Below are positions 35,616-44,211 of a stretch of 64,000 nucleotides of DNA, piece after piece. The notes beneath the pieces are model-generated. The model saw only the letters and a list, made by a program, of their open reading frames with translations. It ran no database searches and was not told the origin of the DNA. Numbering within the stretch: position 1 is the stretch's first letter; each line of letters opens with the position of its first letter. The position numbers and the translations under genes were made by a program. Source of the stretch: an uncultured Paenibacillaceae bacterium (lineage in GTDB: Bacteria > Bacillota > Bacilli > Aneurinibacillales > Aneurinibacillaceae); the NCBI GenBank assembly GCA_946478845.1, contig CAMLDI010000006.1, positions 1 to 64,000 of the forward strand, in the 5' to 3' direction.

Positions 35616-36008
35616 GTGGAAGCATCCATTGAAATTCTTGTCCGTTCTACAGAAATCGATGTAAACGGCCATGTCAACAATGCAAAATACCTGGAGTACC
35701 TGGAATGGGGCCGGGAAGAATGGTATGAAAAAGCCAACTTAGACTATAACACATTTCTTACCATGGGCATTCAAACGGTAACGGTAAATATTAATGTAAA
35801 CTATCGCAAAGAATGTTTACAGAACGACCGTTTAACCATTGTAACCAAACCTGAGAAAGTAGGCCGCACCAGTTTCGTACTTAAACAGGAGATTTTTAAT
35901 CAACGGGGAGAATTGGTATGTGATGCCTTAGTCACCAGCGTGGCTATGAGCAGTGAAACCCATAAAGGCACACAGGTACCAGATCAACTAGCTAAACTAT
36001 TTAAATAG
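35616..36008 (+). CDS. Acyl-CoA thioesterase (4HBT family)
   Basis: 130 aa hotdog-fold protein. The motif EIDVNGHVNNAKYLEYLEW carries the catalytic Asp of the 4-hydroxybenzoyl-CoA/YbgC thioesterase group. The GTG at 35616 is the chosen start because AAGGGGGA lies about 8 bases upstream; an ATG-type frame 33 bases earlier is not supported. Substrate length is unknown. It has its own terminator. Confidence 0.88.
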   Translation: MEASIEILVRSTEIDVNGHVNNAKYLEYLEWGREEWYEKANLDYNTFLTMGIQTVTVNINVNYRKECLQNDRLTIVTKPEKVGRTSFVLKQEIFNQRGELVCDALVTSVAMSSETHKGTQVPDQLAKLFK

Positions 36009-36022
36009 AAGAAAGCCGATGC

Positions 36023-36056
36023 AAAGAACGGGAGCCACTCCCGTTCTTTTTTTTAT
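36023..36056 (+). terminator. Terminator of the thioesterase gene
   Basis: AAAGAACGGGAG / CTCCCGTTCTTT with a 4-base loop and eight T. Confidence 0.92.
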
Positions 36057-36116
36057 GAATTATTTTCCAGGGTGGGGTAACAATAAAGGAAAGAATTTTA
36101 TCGGGAGAAGAAACTT

Positions 36117-37670
36117 ATGTCTAAAAAAAACAAAACCGTACATCTACCCTATGAGGAAAAAATAAAAGCAGATGATGTGATTCCAAAAGAAATTGATGTC
36201 CTGGAAAAGCAACTAGGAGATATATTTCAGAATTGCTCTGACTTTCGTTTAAAACGTTTTAAACATTTCGAAAGCAATACAGAGTACCTTCTTGCTTGGA
36301 TCGATGGTCTTGGTGATAAAACAGCATTGAGAGAACATGTAGTTGAAGGAATATTAAACGTGGGAAAAAATATGCTCACCAACTCTAATTTAACAGATGG
36401 AATCATTCCAGTTATTGATATAAAAAGGGAGAGGAACTTTAAAAAAGTAATCGATGAATTTATGACTGGAAGTCCCATTATCATTCTTGATGGCACGGGA
36501 GAAGCCATTATTATGGGTCTTACAGGTTATGAGTCCAGGGATATTACTGAATCCAATAACGAAAATAATGTACGTGGACCGAAAGAAGCCTTTACAGAAG
36601 TCTTGCGTACCAACGGTTCCCTGCTAAGAAGAAGAATCCATACGCCAAATTTAAAATTTGAAGAAAAAACATTGGGAACTGTAACCAAAACAAAAATTAT
36701 GATTGCTTATATTGAAGGCATCACGAACCCAAAAATCATTGATGAAGTAAAGAATAGAATCAATAAAATCCACTTAGACTCTGTTTTAGAAAGCGCCTAT
36801 ATAGAAGAATTTATTGAAGATAACAAATTTTCTATTTTTCCGCAAATTGAACATACAGAAAAACCGGATAAAGTTGCTGCTGCCCTTCTTGAAGGGAGAA
36901 TTACACTTATTATTGATGGATCTCCTACTGTAATCATCGTGCCTACCGTTTTTGCCTGCTTCCTTCAATCAGCAGAAGACTATTATGAACGATATATTTA
37001 TACCAGTTTCGTTCGAATTTTTCGCTTTATCTATATTAATATTTCTTTGCTTTTTCCTTCAATCTATATTGCAACAACCACCTTTCATCCGGAAATGATC
37101 CCGACCAAATTGTTATTGACCATTGCAGCCAGCAGAGAAGGAATTCCTTTTCCTGCTTTTATTGAAGCATTACTCATGGAAGTTACCTTTGAGGTGTTGC
37201 GGGAAGCAGGAGTACGCCTGCCCCGGGCAGTTGGCCAAACCATCAGTATCGTGGGAGCCCTGGTAATCGGACAAGCGGCAGTACAGGCTGGCATTGTCTC
37301 CCCTGCCATGGTCATTGTAGTGTCCACCACAGCAATCGCATCCTTCTCTATCCCTGCCTATAATGTTTCCTTTGCCCTGCGATTCCTAAAATTTCCCATG
37401 ATGATTTTCGCAGGTACACTAGGATTTTATGGGATTGCCTCTGCCTTACTGATCCTATTAGTGCACCTGTGCAAACTTAAATCTTTTGGAGTTCCTTATT
37501 TATCAGGTTTTGCCCCCTTTATGTCTGAAGAAACCAAAGACACCTTCTTTCGTGGACCCTGGTGGCGAATGAATAATCGACCAGAAATTTTTCAACCGCT
37601 AAAAGCAAAACGCCAATCAATAAAGCAAATACTTCAGCGAACGTATTCAAAATGGTTAGGAGAAGAGTAA
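36117..37670 (+). CDS. gerAA: Spore germinant receptor subunit A (GerA family)
   Basis: 517 aa. The N-terminal hydrophilic half (to about residue 270) contains NLTDGIIPVIDIKRERN-type sequence and the DGTGEAIIMG segment. The C-terminal half carries four or five membrane helices, with FHPEMIPTKLLLTIAASREGIPFPAFIEALLME and LPRAVGQTISIVGALVIG as family signatures. With the next two genes it forms the inner-membrane receptor which senses small-molecule germinants. Ligand cannot be predicted. I see no convincing forespore (sigma-G) promoter upstream. Confidence 0.93.
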   Translation: MSKKNKTVHLPYEEKIKADDVIPKEIDVLEKQLGDIFQNCSDFRLKRFKHFESNTEYLLAWIDGLGDKTALREHVVEGILNVGKNMLTNSNLTDGIIPVIDIKRERNFKKVIDEFMTGSPIIILDGTGEAIIMGLTGYESRDITESNNENNVRGPKEAFTEVLRTNGSLLRRRIHTPNLKFEEKTLGTVTKTKIMIAYIEGITNPKIIDEVKNRINKIHLDSVLESAYIEEFIEDNKFSIFPQIEHTEKPDKVAAALLEGRITLIIDGSPTVIIVPTVFACFLQSAEDYYERYIYTSFVRIFRFIYINISLLFPSIYIATTTFHPEMIPTKLLLTIAASREGIPFPAFIEALLMEVTFEVLREAGVRLPRAVGQTISIVGALVIGQAAVQAGIVSPAMVIVVSTTAIASFSIPAYNVSFALRFLKFPMMIFAGTLGFYGIASALLILLVHLCKLKSFGVPYLSGFAPFMSEETKDTFFRGPWWRMNNRPEIFQPLKAKRQSIKQILQRTYSKWLGEE

Positions 37671-37674
37671 TCTA

Positions 37675-38751
37675 ATGTATGGAATCATCCATTATCGCCA
37701 ACTAATATACATCATTTATTTAACAATCTTGCCCACTGCATTAGTTTTTCTTCCCTCTCTGCTTGTAGAGGAGGCTAAACAAGGGGCCTGGGCTTCCTTG
37801 CTTCTTGCCACTCTTTTTGGAATAGTAACAGCCATTCTTCTTCTTGGGTTAGATCAACGATTTCCCAATAAAAATCTCATAGAAATCAATGAAATCCTTT
37901 TCGGTAAAAAAGGAAGAGTTATCGCAGGTTTTTTAATAACCTTTTCATTTATTCATGTCAATAGTATTATTATCCGAGAATTTGTAGAGTTTATGAAATT
38001 AACCATATTACCCCGTACCCCTAATTGGGTATTTCTATTTATAACATTAATCATTGGGGCATATGCTGTCCACAGTGGTCTTGAAATTATAGCAAGAATG
38101 GCTGATTTTATCATGCCAATTGTTTTGTTTTCTATCTGTTTTTTGCTAGTCTTTATCAGTTACAACATTGACTCGTTGAATCTGCTTCCTGTTTTTGGGA
38201 CAGGTTTAAAAGGAATCATAAAAGGAAGCTTTGTACCCTCTGCATGGTTTAGCGAAATATACATAGCTTCCTTTTTATTGCCCTACATAAAACAACAAGT
38301 GAAAAAGACCTATTCTCTTATCTTTTCCCTCATTTTAATAAGCGTGTTTTTAATTATTACGGTGATGATTGCTATAGCTGTCACAGGTGTGGAAATGAGC
38401 GGACGATTAACCATACCCATTTTCATCGCTTCTTCCCTTGGTACTACTCTCTTTTTCGAACATCTGGACATTGTGTTTGTCGCCGTTTGGATAGTGGGTG
38501 CTACCATTAAAATCATTGTTTTTTATTTCGTAGCCGTAATTAGCTTGGGGCAAACCTTTAACATCCAAAATGAGAAGATTTTTATCCTTCCCATTGGCTT
38601 ATTGATGGGAATTCTATCTATTTCTCTTTTTCTTAATCAAGTAGACCTTAATAATTTTCTCCGAAAAACATTTCCTTTTTACTTTACTTTATTTTCCTTT
38701 GCCATACCCGCCTTTACACTTTCCGTCTCTTTTTTTAGGAGGACAAAATGA
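37675..38751 (+). CDS. gerAB: Spore germinant receptor subunit B (GerB permease family)
   Basis: 358 aa with ten predicted membrane segments, the APC-superfamily transporter-like fold of the B subunits, which bind the germinant. Begins YGIIHYRQLIYIIYLTILPTALVFLPS. It starts 5 bases after the A gene stop and overlaps the C gene as ATGA, so the three are a translationally coupled operon. Confidence 0.93.
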   Translation: MYGIIHYRQLIYIIYLTILPTALVFLPSLLVEEAKQGAWASLLLATLFGIVTAILLLGLDQRFPNKNLIEINEILFGKKGRVIAGFLITFSFIHVNSIIIREFVEFMKLTILPRTPNWVFLFITLIIGAYAVHSGLEIIARMADFIMPIVLFSICFLLVFISYNIDSLNLLPVFGTGLKGIIKGSFVPSAWFSEIYIASFLLPYIKQQVKKTYSLIFSLILISVFLIITVMIAIAVTGVEMSGRLTIPIFIASSLGTTLFFEHLDIVFVAVWIVGATIKIIVFYFVAVISLGQTFNIQNEKIFILPIGLLMGILSISLFLNQVDLNNFLRKTFPFYFTLFSFAIPAFTLSVSFFRRTK

Positions 38752-39893
38752 AAAAAGTTGCCTTTATATTCTTTATCACTCTATTCCTAACCGGATGCTG
38801 GGATAAAACAGAAGTGGATGAAATGGCCATGGTCATGGCCATAGGGATTGATTTAACGGAAAAGGGGCTTTATGATGTCACTTTACAGATTGCCAAACCA
38901 CGCGCCTTTGGAAAAGAAACACCAGGGAAACCTGGAGAAAAAGCCTTTTTAACAGTAACCACCCAGGGTAAAACAGTTTCCGAGGCCATGGTAAAGTTTT
39001 ATGATACCTCTCCCCGCCGGGTCTACCTGGGACATAATAAAATTGTAGTTTTTGGAAAGAAGATTAGCGAAAAAGGGATTAAGGAAGTTTTAGACTGGGT
39101 AGAAAGAGTGCAGTTTCTTCGTTTCAGTACCTATATTTTTACCACTCCTAAAACAGCCAAAGAAATACTCAATGGAACGTATGAATTAGAAAAAATTCCT
39201 TCACTGGCAATACAGAGTACTATTCAACTTCGTTACAAATATTTGGTTGAATTTACACCTACCATCAATCGATTTATAGAACGCATGCTATCCCATAATA
39301 AAGTAACTTTTGCTACTAATCTGGCGATGGTAAATAATGACCTGGAATTTCAAGGAATTGGCATCTTTAAAGACGGTCGTCTCATTCATCATTTGGATAA
39401 TAAACAAACCCAGGACTTTATGAGATTATTCAATCGAGTTAAAGGAGGAGTAGTCTTAATTCCATGCAAAAACAATCCAAAAAATTATACCTCCTTTGAA
39501 ATTATTAAGGAAAAAACGACTGTAACTCCTGAAATTAAGGGCAAAAAAGTAACCATGCATATTGCCACTCAAGTAGATGGACGTGTTGATAGTTCCCAAT
39601 GTGGGGAAAAAATTTTGACTAAAAGGCAGGTTAAACTCCTGGAAAAAGAGATAAACCAAATTATAAAAAAGAGGCTGCATTCCATAATAACCCTGGCTCA
39701 AAAAGACTTAAAAACAGATATTTTATATTTTGATGAATTAATCAAGGAGAAAAAAAACAGCCAATGGCCAAAGTTAGAAAAAAACTGGGAAAAGATATTC
39801 CCCAACGTAAAAACTGAAATAGTAGTAAATAGCCACATTCAACATTTCTCCTGGGTCAAAGACCCCATTCCCAAAAAACAAAAAAATAAATGA
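38748..39893 (+). CDS. gerAC: Spore germinant receptor subunit C (GerC lipoprotein)
   Basis: 381 aa. Lipobox FLTGC with Cys17, followed by WDKTEVDEMAMVMAIGIDL, the N-terminal signature of the GerC family. Domains 2 and 3 follow and the C-terminus is basic (KKQKNK). AGGAGGA overlaps the end of the B gene. Its stop codon is immediately next to the stop codon of the convergent FMN-binding gene, with no spacer and no terminator between. Confidence 0.93.
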   Translation: MKKVAFIFFITLFLTGCWDKTEVDEMAMVMAIGIDLTEKGLYDVTLQIAKPRAFGKETPGKPGEKAFLTVTTQGKTVSEAMVKFYDTSPRRVYLGHNKIVVFGKKISEKGIKEVLDWVERVQFLRFSTYIFTTPKTAKEILNGTYELEKIPSLAIQSTIQLRYKYLVEFTPTINRFIERMLSHNKVTFATNLAMVNNDLEFQGIGIFKDGRLIHHLDNKQTQDFMRLFNRVKGGVVLIPCKNNPKNYTSFEIIKEKTTVTPEIKGKKVTMHIATQVDGRVDSSQCGEKILTKRQVKLLEKEINQIIKKRLHSIITLAQKDLKTDILYFDELIKEKKNSQWPKLEKNWEKIFPNVKTEIVVNSHIQHFSWVKDPIPKKQKNK

Positions 39894-41294
39894 TTATTTT
39901 GCATCCATGGGGTCTCCGGTAAAGGGGACCCCGCATACTTTTGCCATCTGGGGGTCATTGCAGGATAAATCTGTAACCACGACCTCTGATAGAGCTTTTT
40001 TCCCTAAAGCGCGAATCCCTTCTTCCATTTCGAATACACAGGATTTTAAATAATTAGCCCCATATTTTGCTCCATCTTCGATATTGAATTGTTCCTCATG
40101 GGACCCAATATAATAAACCAGTTGAGTTGGAGGTTCCCAGGGCATAGCTTTTAACACCTGGGTATGAGTCATGGCAAACATGATGGCAGAACCTACATAA
40201 ACCGCATCAGCTCCTAAGGCAATAGCCTTCAAAAAATCTCCCGGGACGTTATACCCTCCTGAAACAAGAATACTGATTTTTTTATATACCTTTCTTTTCT
40301 TGAAATAACGCACCGCTCGCACCAGCGCATAAATGCTGGGAATGCCAAAATCATCTTCTAAAATGGGGGCTGCCCCCTTGGTTGACGCCTCACTTCCATC
40401 AAGGGTCACGAAGTCAACCCCTAATTGGATAAGGCATTCTAAGTCTTTTTCAATTACCGTACTGGCAGCGATTTTTGCACCAATAGGAATACCATTGGTT
40501 TTTTTCCTTAACTGATTCATGATGTTTTGTAAATCCCCAAAGGTTTGATTATAAACAAAGGTATTATGGATAATTGCGTCTTCAAATCGTCCCAATTTCA
40601 TTATTTCCTTTGTTTTTTCCGAAAACACTGTATAGGGGACCTGATTCCCCATCCCAGCACTAGCTCCCTGTCCAAAATGAATTTCAATGGCATCTGCAGC
40701 TTGAAATGCTTCAGGATTATCTCCCCATTTGGTTGCAGAATATTGAAAAATATAATATTTAGCAATTTCCCGTTCCTCTTTAAGAAAAGGCCCTTCTCCA
40801 GAATTCACCGTAGTCCCCACCTGAGCAGCCGCTTTTGCTAGGGCCATTTTAAAATTATAAGAAATTCCTACCCCATATCCCATGGCCCCAATGGCAATGG
40901 GAATATCTAAAGTAAGAGGACGTTTAGCCATAGGTCCAATCGTCACTTTCATATCAATTGCAACATCCTGTGATGTTGGAAAGGATTGAATCTGTGCGAT
41001 GCGAAATACCAGAGATTCTAGGTTAGGCAACCGTAAAGGGGAACCCATGGGGCGTTTAATAATCTCCCCTTTTTGTGCCCGCAAACTATTTTCCACCACT
41101 TTTTGCACCCCTGTCCGGCGAAGGGCTGTGAATAATTCCCACAGGTTTTCATGGTAATCATCTTCCATAATCCGTTTAATAAGGGGATTCATGATGACTT
41201 TAACAATGGTTTTACGAAAAATATAAAAAATCAGAGAAAAAACGACCATGTTAATAAATATAGATAAAGGCAGTAACCAGATTAGGGTTTCCAT
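39894..41294 (-). CDS. Membrane-anchored FMN-binding glutamate synthase-family protein
   Basis: 466 aa. An N-terminal membrane helix (residues 5-28) is followed by a TIM-barrel domain of the ferredoxin/glutamate synthase central family. Visible words include IGAMGYGVGISYN, SGEGPFL, FGQGASAGMG, TLDGSEASTKGAAP and LVSGGYNVPGDFLKAIALGADAVYVG. It lacks the glutaminase domain and the long C-terminal domain of GltB, so it is unlikely to be glutamate synthase itself. The size and membrane anchor resemble B. subtilis YerD. Substrate unknown. Confidence 0.85.
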   Translation of the reverse strand: METLIWLLPLSIFINMVVFSLIFYIFRKTIVKVIMNPLIKRIMEDDYHENLWELFTALRRTGVQKVVENSLRAQKGEIIKRPMGSPLRLPNLESLVFRIAQIQSFPTSQDVAIDMKVTIGPMAKRPLTLDIPIAIGAMGYGVGISYNFKMALAKAAAQVGTTVNSGEGPFLKEEREIAKYYIFQYSATKWGDNPEAFQAADAIEIHFGQGASAGMGNQVPYTVFSEKTKEIMKLGRFEDAIIHNTFVYNQTFGDLQNIMNQLRKKTNGIPIGAKIAASTVIEKDLECLIQLGVDFVTLDGSEASTKGAAPILEDDFGIPSIYALVRAVRYFKKRKVYKKISILVSGGYNVPGDFLKAIALGADAVYVGSAIMFAMTHTQVLKAMPWEPPTQLVYYIGSHEEQFNIEDGAKYGANYLKSCVFEMEEGIRALGKKALSEVVVTDLSCNDPQMAKVCGVPFTGDPMDAK

Positions 41295-41404
41295 TAATTC
41301 AATACCTCATAAATACTAAAAATAGTCAGCACAAAGTTAGTTTTCCCATTTCTTAAAAAATGTAGAACATACTCCTTTGTCCATTTCAAAATAGGTACTA
41401 AAAT

Positions 41405-41413
41405 CATAAGTTA
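41405..41413 (+). promoter_or_regulatory. Possible mother-cell -10 element of the DUF4183 gene
   Basis: CATAAGTTA fits the CATAnnnTA -10 word of sigma-K promoters. No convincing -35 is seen. It would put most of repeat copy B in the leader of the downstream DUF4183 gene. Confidence 0.25.
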
Positions 41414-41418
41414 ATAGT

Positions 41419-41482
41419 AAAGAAAACTTGGCTAGCGCCAAGCCTTTAGGCGCAGGCGATAGCCTTAGTTGCTCTTATCTGC
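41419..41482 (-). repeat. Dispersed structured repeat, copy B
   Basis: Best-preserved copy, opposite orientation to copy A. Read on the minus strand it runs from GCAGATAAGAGCAACTAAGG, through AGGC-tatc-GCCT, to the perfect hairpin CTTGGC-gcta-GCCAAG and TTTTCTTT, which is an intrinsic-terminator shape. GCGCC and GGCGC in the same strand can also pair, and this excludes the CTTGGC/GCCAAG hairpin. On the plus strand it lies just before the DUF4183 ribosome-binding site. Confidence 0.8.
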
Positions 41483-41502
41483 TGAGATAGGAGGTGATAT
41501 AA

Positions 41503-41886
41503 ATGGCATTAAATCTCTATAAAATTAACGTTGCAGCAACCACCACAACGGAAGTGACTCCTACCGTTACAAAATTTTTCTATCTTACAACCGCTCCAAC
41601 TGCTGCTGGCGCTACTTTAACTATTGACGCCGCTGACTTTTTCGATGATACTGGTGCAGCTGTGACAACCCTTCCTACCTTAGCGACCAATAACAGTTAT
41701 TTCAATGTTTTCATTAACGGTGTATTACAACAACAAGGAAACTCGACGTATACCCCTGGTGCAACCGGCGTAGGTTCACTGGCCTTTGCCGTACCCGCAG
41801 GTGGAAATGGAATTATAGTTGACACCCCTGTAGTAGTAGAAGTGGTAAACTACACACCTTCTTCAACAACTACAGTGGAAACCTAA
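41503..41886 (+). CDS. DUF4183-type protein
   Basis: 127 aa, rich in Thr, Ala and Val, with very few charged residues. The pattern VTPTVTKFFYLTT ... YFNVFINGVLQQQGNSTYT resembles DUF4183 proteins, which are found in spore-formers and thought to be spore-surface or coat related. No signal peptide. The start has a near-perfect GGAGGTGAT site. Base use is GC-richer than nearby genes. It is convergent with a second protein of similar type, and a long hairpin lies between them. Confidence 0.75.
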   Translation: MALNLYKINVAATTTTEVTPTVTKFFYLTTAPTAAGATLTIDAADFFDDTGAAVTTLPTLATNNSYFNVFINGVLQQQGNSTYTPGATGVGSLAFAVPAGGNGIIVDTPVVVEVVNYTPSSTTTVET

Positions 41887-41887
41887 T

Positions 41888-41941
41888 CTCCATAAAATTA
41901 AGGAAGGGCTTATTTTTAAGCTCTTCCTTAATTTTATGGAG
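41888..41941. terminator. Long hairpin between convergent DUF4183-type genes
   Basis: A 25-bp stem with a single G-U pair and a 4-base loop, arms starting CTCCATAAAATTAAGG and ending CCTTAATTTTATGGAG. It overlaps the 3' end of the minus-strand gene. There is no long T-run after it, so it may act as a barrier or stabiliser as well as terminator. Confidence 0.8.
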
Positions 41942-42281
41942 AGTGTATGATGATAAATTGCAGCATGATGGGAACCCCTGCCAGAGGAATTTCTTCAGAT
42001 AATAAGATGAGAACCCCTTCATGAACCTGGTAGAGGGAAGGGGGCTGTAGCATGGCATTGACAAATAAATTCATATAAGACACGGAATTAGGATTAAGAA
42101 TATTGGAATGCCCATAACCTGGCACCTTATCTACATTGGTATAAATTCTTCTCACACCATCTGAAATAGCTACATACATCAGGTTGTCTGCTTTTAACAC
42201 AGCAGATGGAGGCACGGGTGCAGGTACCCCAACGGGAAAAATATCCGGACAGCCTCTCGGGGGGAAAGTGACTGATGGAAT
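41934..42281 (-). CDS. Second DUF4183-type protein, start uncertain
   Basis: The C-terminal 94 aa from a GTG at 42213-42215 contain NSVSYMNLFVNAMLQPPSLYQVHEG, which parallels the YFNVFINGVLQQQ segment of the neighbour. The open frame continues upstream for about 55 codons without ATG, GTG or TTG. The only strong ribosome-binding site, AAAGGAGGGAGGGAAGG, lies just before an ATT codon at 42279-42281. I mark the gene from that ATT (115 aa), giving a Pro-rich N-terminus, but this start is not canonical. The function is unknown. Its N-terminal cysteine region (PPRGCPD) is unusual. Confidence 0.6.
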   Translation of the reverse strand: MPSVTFPPRGCPDIFPVGVPAPVPPSAVLKADNLMYVAISDGVRRIYTNVDKVPGYGHSNILNPNSVSYMNLFVNAMLQPPSLYQVHEGVLILLSEEIPLAGVPIMLQFIIIHSP

Positions 42282-42386
42282 AAAAACCTTCCCTCCCTCC
42301 TTTCCATAAAATGAACAATAACTTTTCTTACTATTATTAAATTCAAATATTAAAAGTTCGTACCTTAAATTATCGCCTTTTTAAAT

Positions 42387-42418
42387 GGAAAAACCGCTGA
42401 CAAAGATGTCAACGGCTC
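42387..42418 (-). terminator. Terminator of resDE
   Basis: GCCGTTGAC-atcttt-GTCAGCGGT with G-U pairs, then TTTTTCC on the minus strand. Confidence 0.7.
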
Positions 42419-44211
42419 TATTCATAACAATCAAATCTCTTGGGGAGACGGATAGAAAAAGTAGTTCCCTCGCTTAATTTACTGCGAACGGTAATTTTGC
42501 CACCGTGGGCTTGCACAATATTTTTCGCAATAGATAAACCAAGTCCTGTCCCAGCTCTCCCTCTCGTACGTGCTTTATCTCCTTTATAAAAACGTTCAAA
42601 CACAAAGGGTAAATCTTCAGGGGAAATCCCACTGCCAGTGTCCGTCACTTTAATTGTACAGTACTGGTCGTCATCCCTGGTCTTTAAGATAACTTGTCCA
42701 TTCTTTTGGGTATGGCGAATGGCATTGTCAATTAAATTGGTCAATACCTGTTCTAAACGATCCGAGTCAAAACAAAACTCTTCTTCCTTCGCCTTCCAAT
42801 CCAATATGAGTTCAATCTCATTGTCTTTTGCAATCCCATTAAATTTATGTACAACCTTATTTTCTAAGGTCAAAAGACTCGAAGGTGTCCGATTTAAATT
42901 AAAATGTCCTCCTTCTAATCTAGCTAGATCTAACAGTTCATTAACTAGACGTGACATGCGGAGAGATTCATCATATATAATGTGGGCCAGTTCCTTCTTC
43001 TCTTCCTGAGTCTCTGCAATATCATCCATAATGGCTTCGCTGTATCCTTGCAGCATCACAAGAGGAGTACGTAATTCATGGGATACATTGGCCACGAAGT
43101 CTTTCCTTAATTTATCCACTGTTCGCTCTTCGGTCATATCCCGCATAACAGCAACGGCACCACGAACCTGATCCCGATCATATAATGGAGCCATAACTAC
43201 AGAAAAGGTTCTTCCTTGCACAACCACGTCTGCAATGACTTCCTGCTCATTTTTTACAACTTCCTGAAATATGGATAACATGGAGGCTGGCAGGGTTTCT
43301 TCCTGGTCCCCTTCTCCCCCCTGTTCATACCACCAGGCCTTTAACATTCCCTCAGCAGGGGGGTTGGTGACAATGATTTTCCCATCTCGATCCAGAGTTA
43401 TTACCCCATCCACCATGCTGGATAAAACACTGGAAATCTGCTCTTTTTCCCTTGATAAGGCTACGATTAAATCCCCTAATCGTTTTGCCATTTTATTAAA
43501 GGTATCGGCAAGAACCCCAATTTCATCATTGCTCTTAATTTTAATATCTACAGAAAAATCCCCGCTGGAATAGCGATCTGCCGCCTTTTTCATGGCACTC
43601 AAGGGCTTCGTAATTCTTGAAGACAAGAAAAAGGCAAAAAAGGTTGTTAAAATAAACCCGATGACCGCCGCGTAAAAAATAACCCATGCGGCCTGATTGG
43701 TGGGTTCATGGAGATCATTTAATTGCCTATACAGAATTAATGCATTAGCTTGGCCATTTCCTTGTACAGGATAAGAAACAACTAAATACTCATCCTTATA
43801 TTTGGTGCCAATGGCTGTTTTCGCAGAATAAAAATTGCGGCTAACCCCATTTTTCCCTTGAAAAGCTTTACTTAATTCCGGATCTTTTCTTAACTCTTCA
43901 GGAATTAATAAGGGAACACGAGAATTAGGAGCTACTGAGGACTTAATTAACTCCCCATTAGGACTAATAATTAACAATCGTGTACTGGAGCCAATCAAAT
44001 CACTGGCAATGGAAAGGGCTTCTTCCTGGTTATCATAGGATTGCATTACACCAGATAACTTACTGCCTAAATCCTGTAAGTCATAGGTCCTTTGTTCCTG
44101 GTAAAACCCATCCAAAAATTGCATCAGGGTAAGACTTAAAACCATTAATACAACGGTCACAAGACCGATAATCGTAATCCATAGTTTAAATACAACCTGA
44201 TTATAAAACAC
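42418..44211 (-). CDS. resE: Sensor histidine kinase ResE
   Basis: 597 aa. Two membrane helices (about 10-35 and 175-197) flank an extracytoplasmic sensor domain. HAMP, PAS, HisKA and HATPase domains follow. The phosphoacceptor histidine is in NVSHELRTP, the N-box is LIDNAIRHT, and the ATP lid is GTGLGLSIAKNI. The partner ResD is directly upstream with abutting codons. In B. subtilis ResDE controls respiration and anaerobic genes in response to oxygen limitation and nitric oxide. The GTG start follows GAGG at somewhat long spacing. Confidence 0.92.
   Translation of the reverse strand: MFYNQVVFKLWITIIGLVTVVLMVLSLTLMQFLDGFYQEQRTYDLQDLGSKLSGVMQSYDNQEEALSIASDLIGSSTRLLIISPNGELIKSSVAPNSRVPLLIPEELRKDPELSKAFQGKNGVSRNFYSAKTAIGTKYKDEYLVVSYPVQGNGQANALILYRQLNDLHEPTNQAAWVIFYAAVIGFILTTFFAFFLSSRITKPLSAMKKAADRYSSGDFSVDIKIKSNDEIGVLADTFNKMAKRLGDLIVALSREKEQISSVLSSMVDGVITLDRDGKIIVTNPPAEGMLKAWWYEQGGEGDQEETLPASMLSIFQEVVKNEQEVIADVVVQGRTFSVVMAPLYDRDQVRGAVAVMRDMTEERTVDKLRKDFVANVSHELRTPLVMLQGYSEAIMDDIAETQEEKKELAHIIYDESLRMSRLVNELLDLARLEGGHFNLNRTPSSLLTLENKVVHKFNGIAKDNEIELILDWKAKEEEFCFDSDRLEQVLTNLIDNAIRHTQKNGQVILKTRDDDQYCTIKVTDTGSGISPEDLPFVFERFYKGDKARTRGRAGTGLGLSIAKNIVQAHGGKITVRSKLSEGTTFSIRLPKRFDCYE

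Noticed and set aside
36058..36110. Sigma-G promoter before the germination operon (TGAATT ... CAATAAA)
   Set aside because: Both boxes deviate from the consensus and the spacing is about 19 bases, so I did not annotate it.
39894..41294. Glutamate synthase large subunit (GltB)
   Set aside because: Only the FMN barrel is present, with a membrane anchor and no glutaminase or C-terminal domain.
42127..42318. Alternative 63-codon frame starting at the ATG after TTT near 42306-42318
   Set aside because: It has a good ribosome-binding site only if ATG at about 42305 is used, but the product ends soon without resembling DUF4183; kept only as a frameshift possibility.
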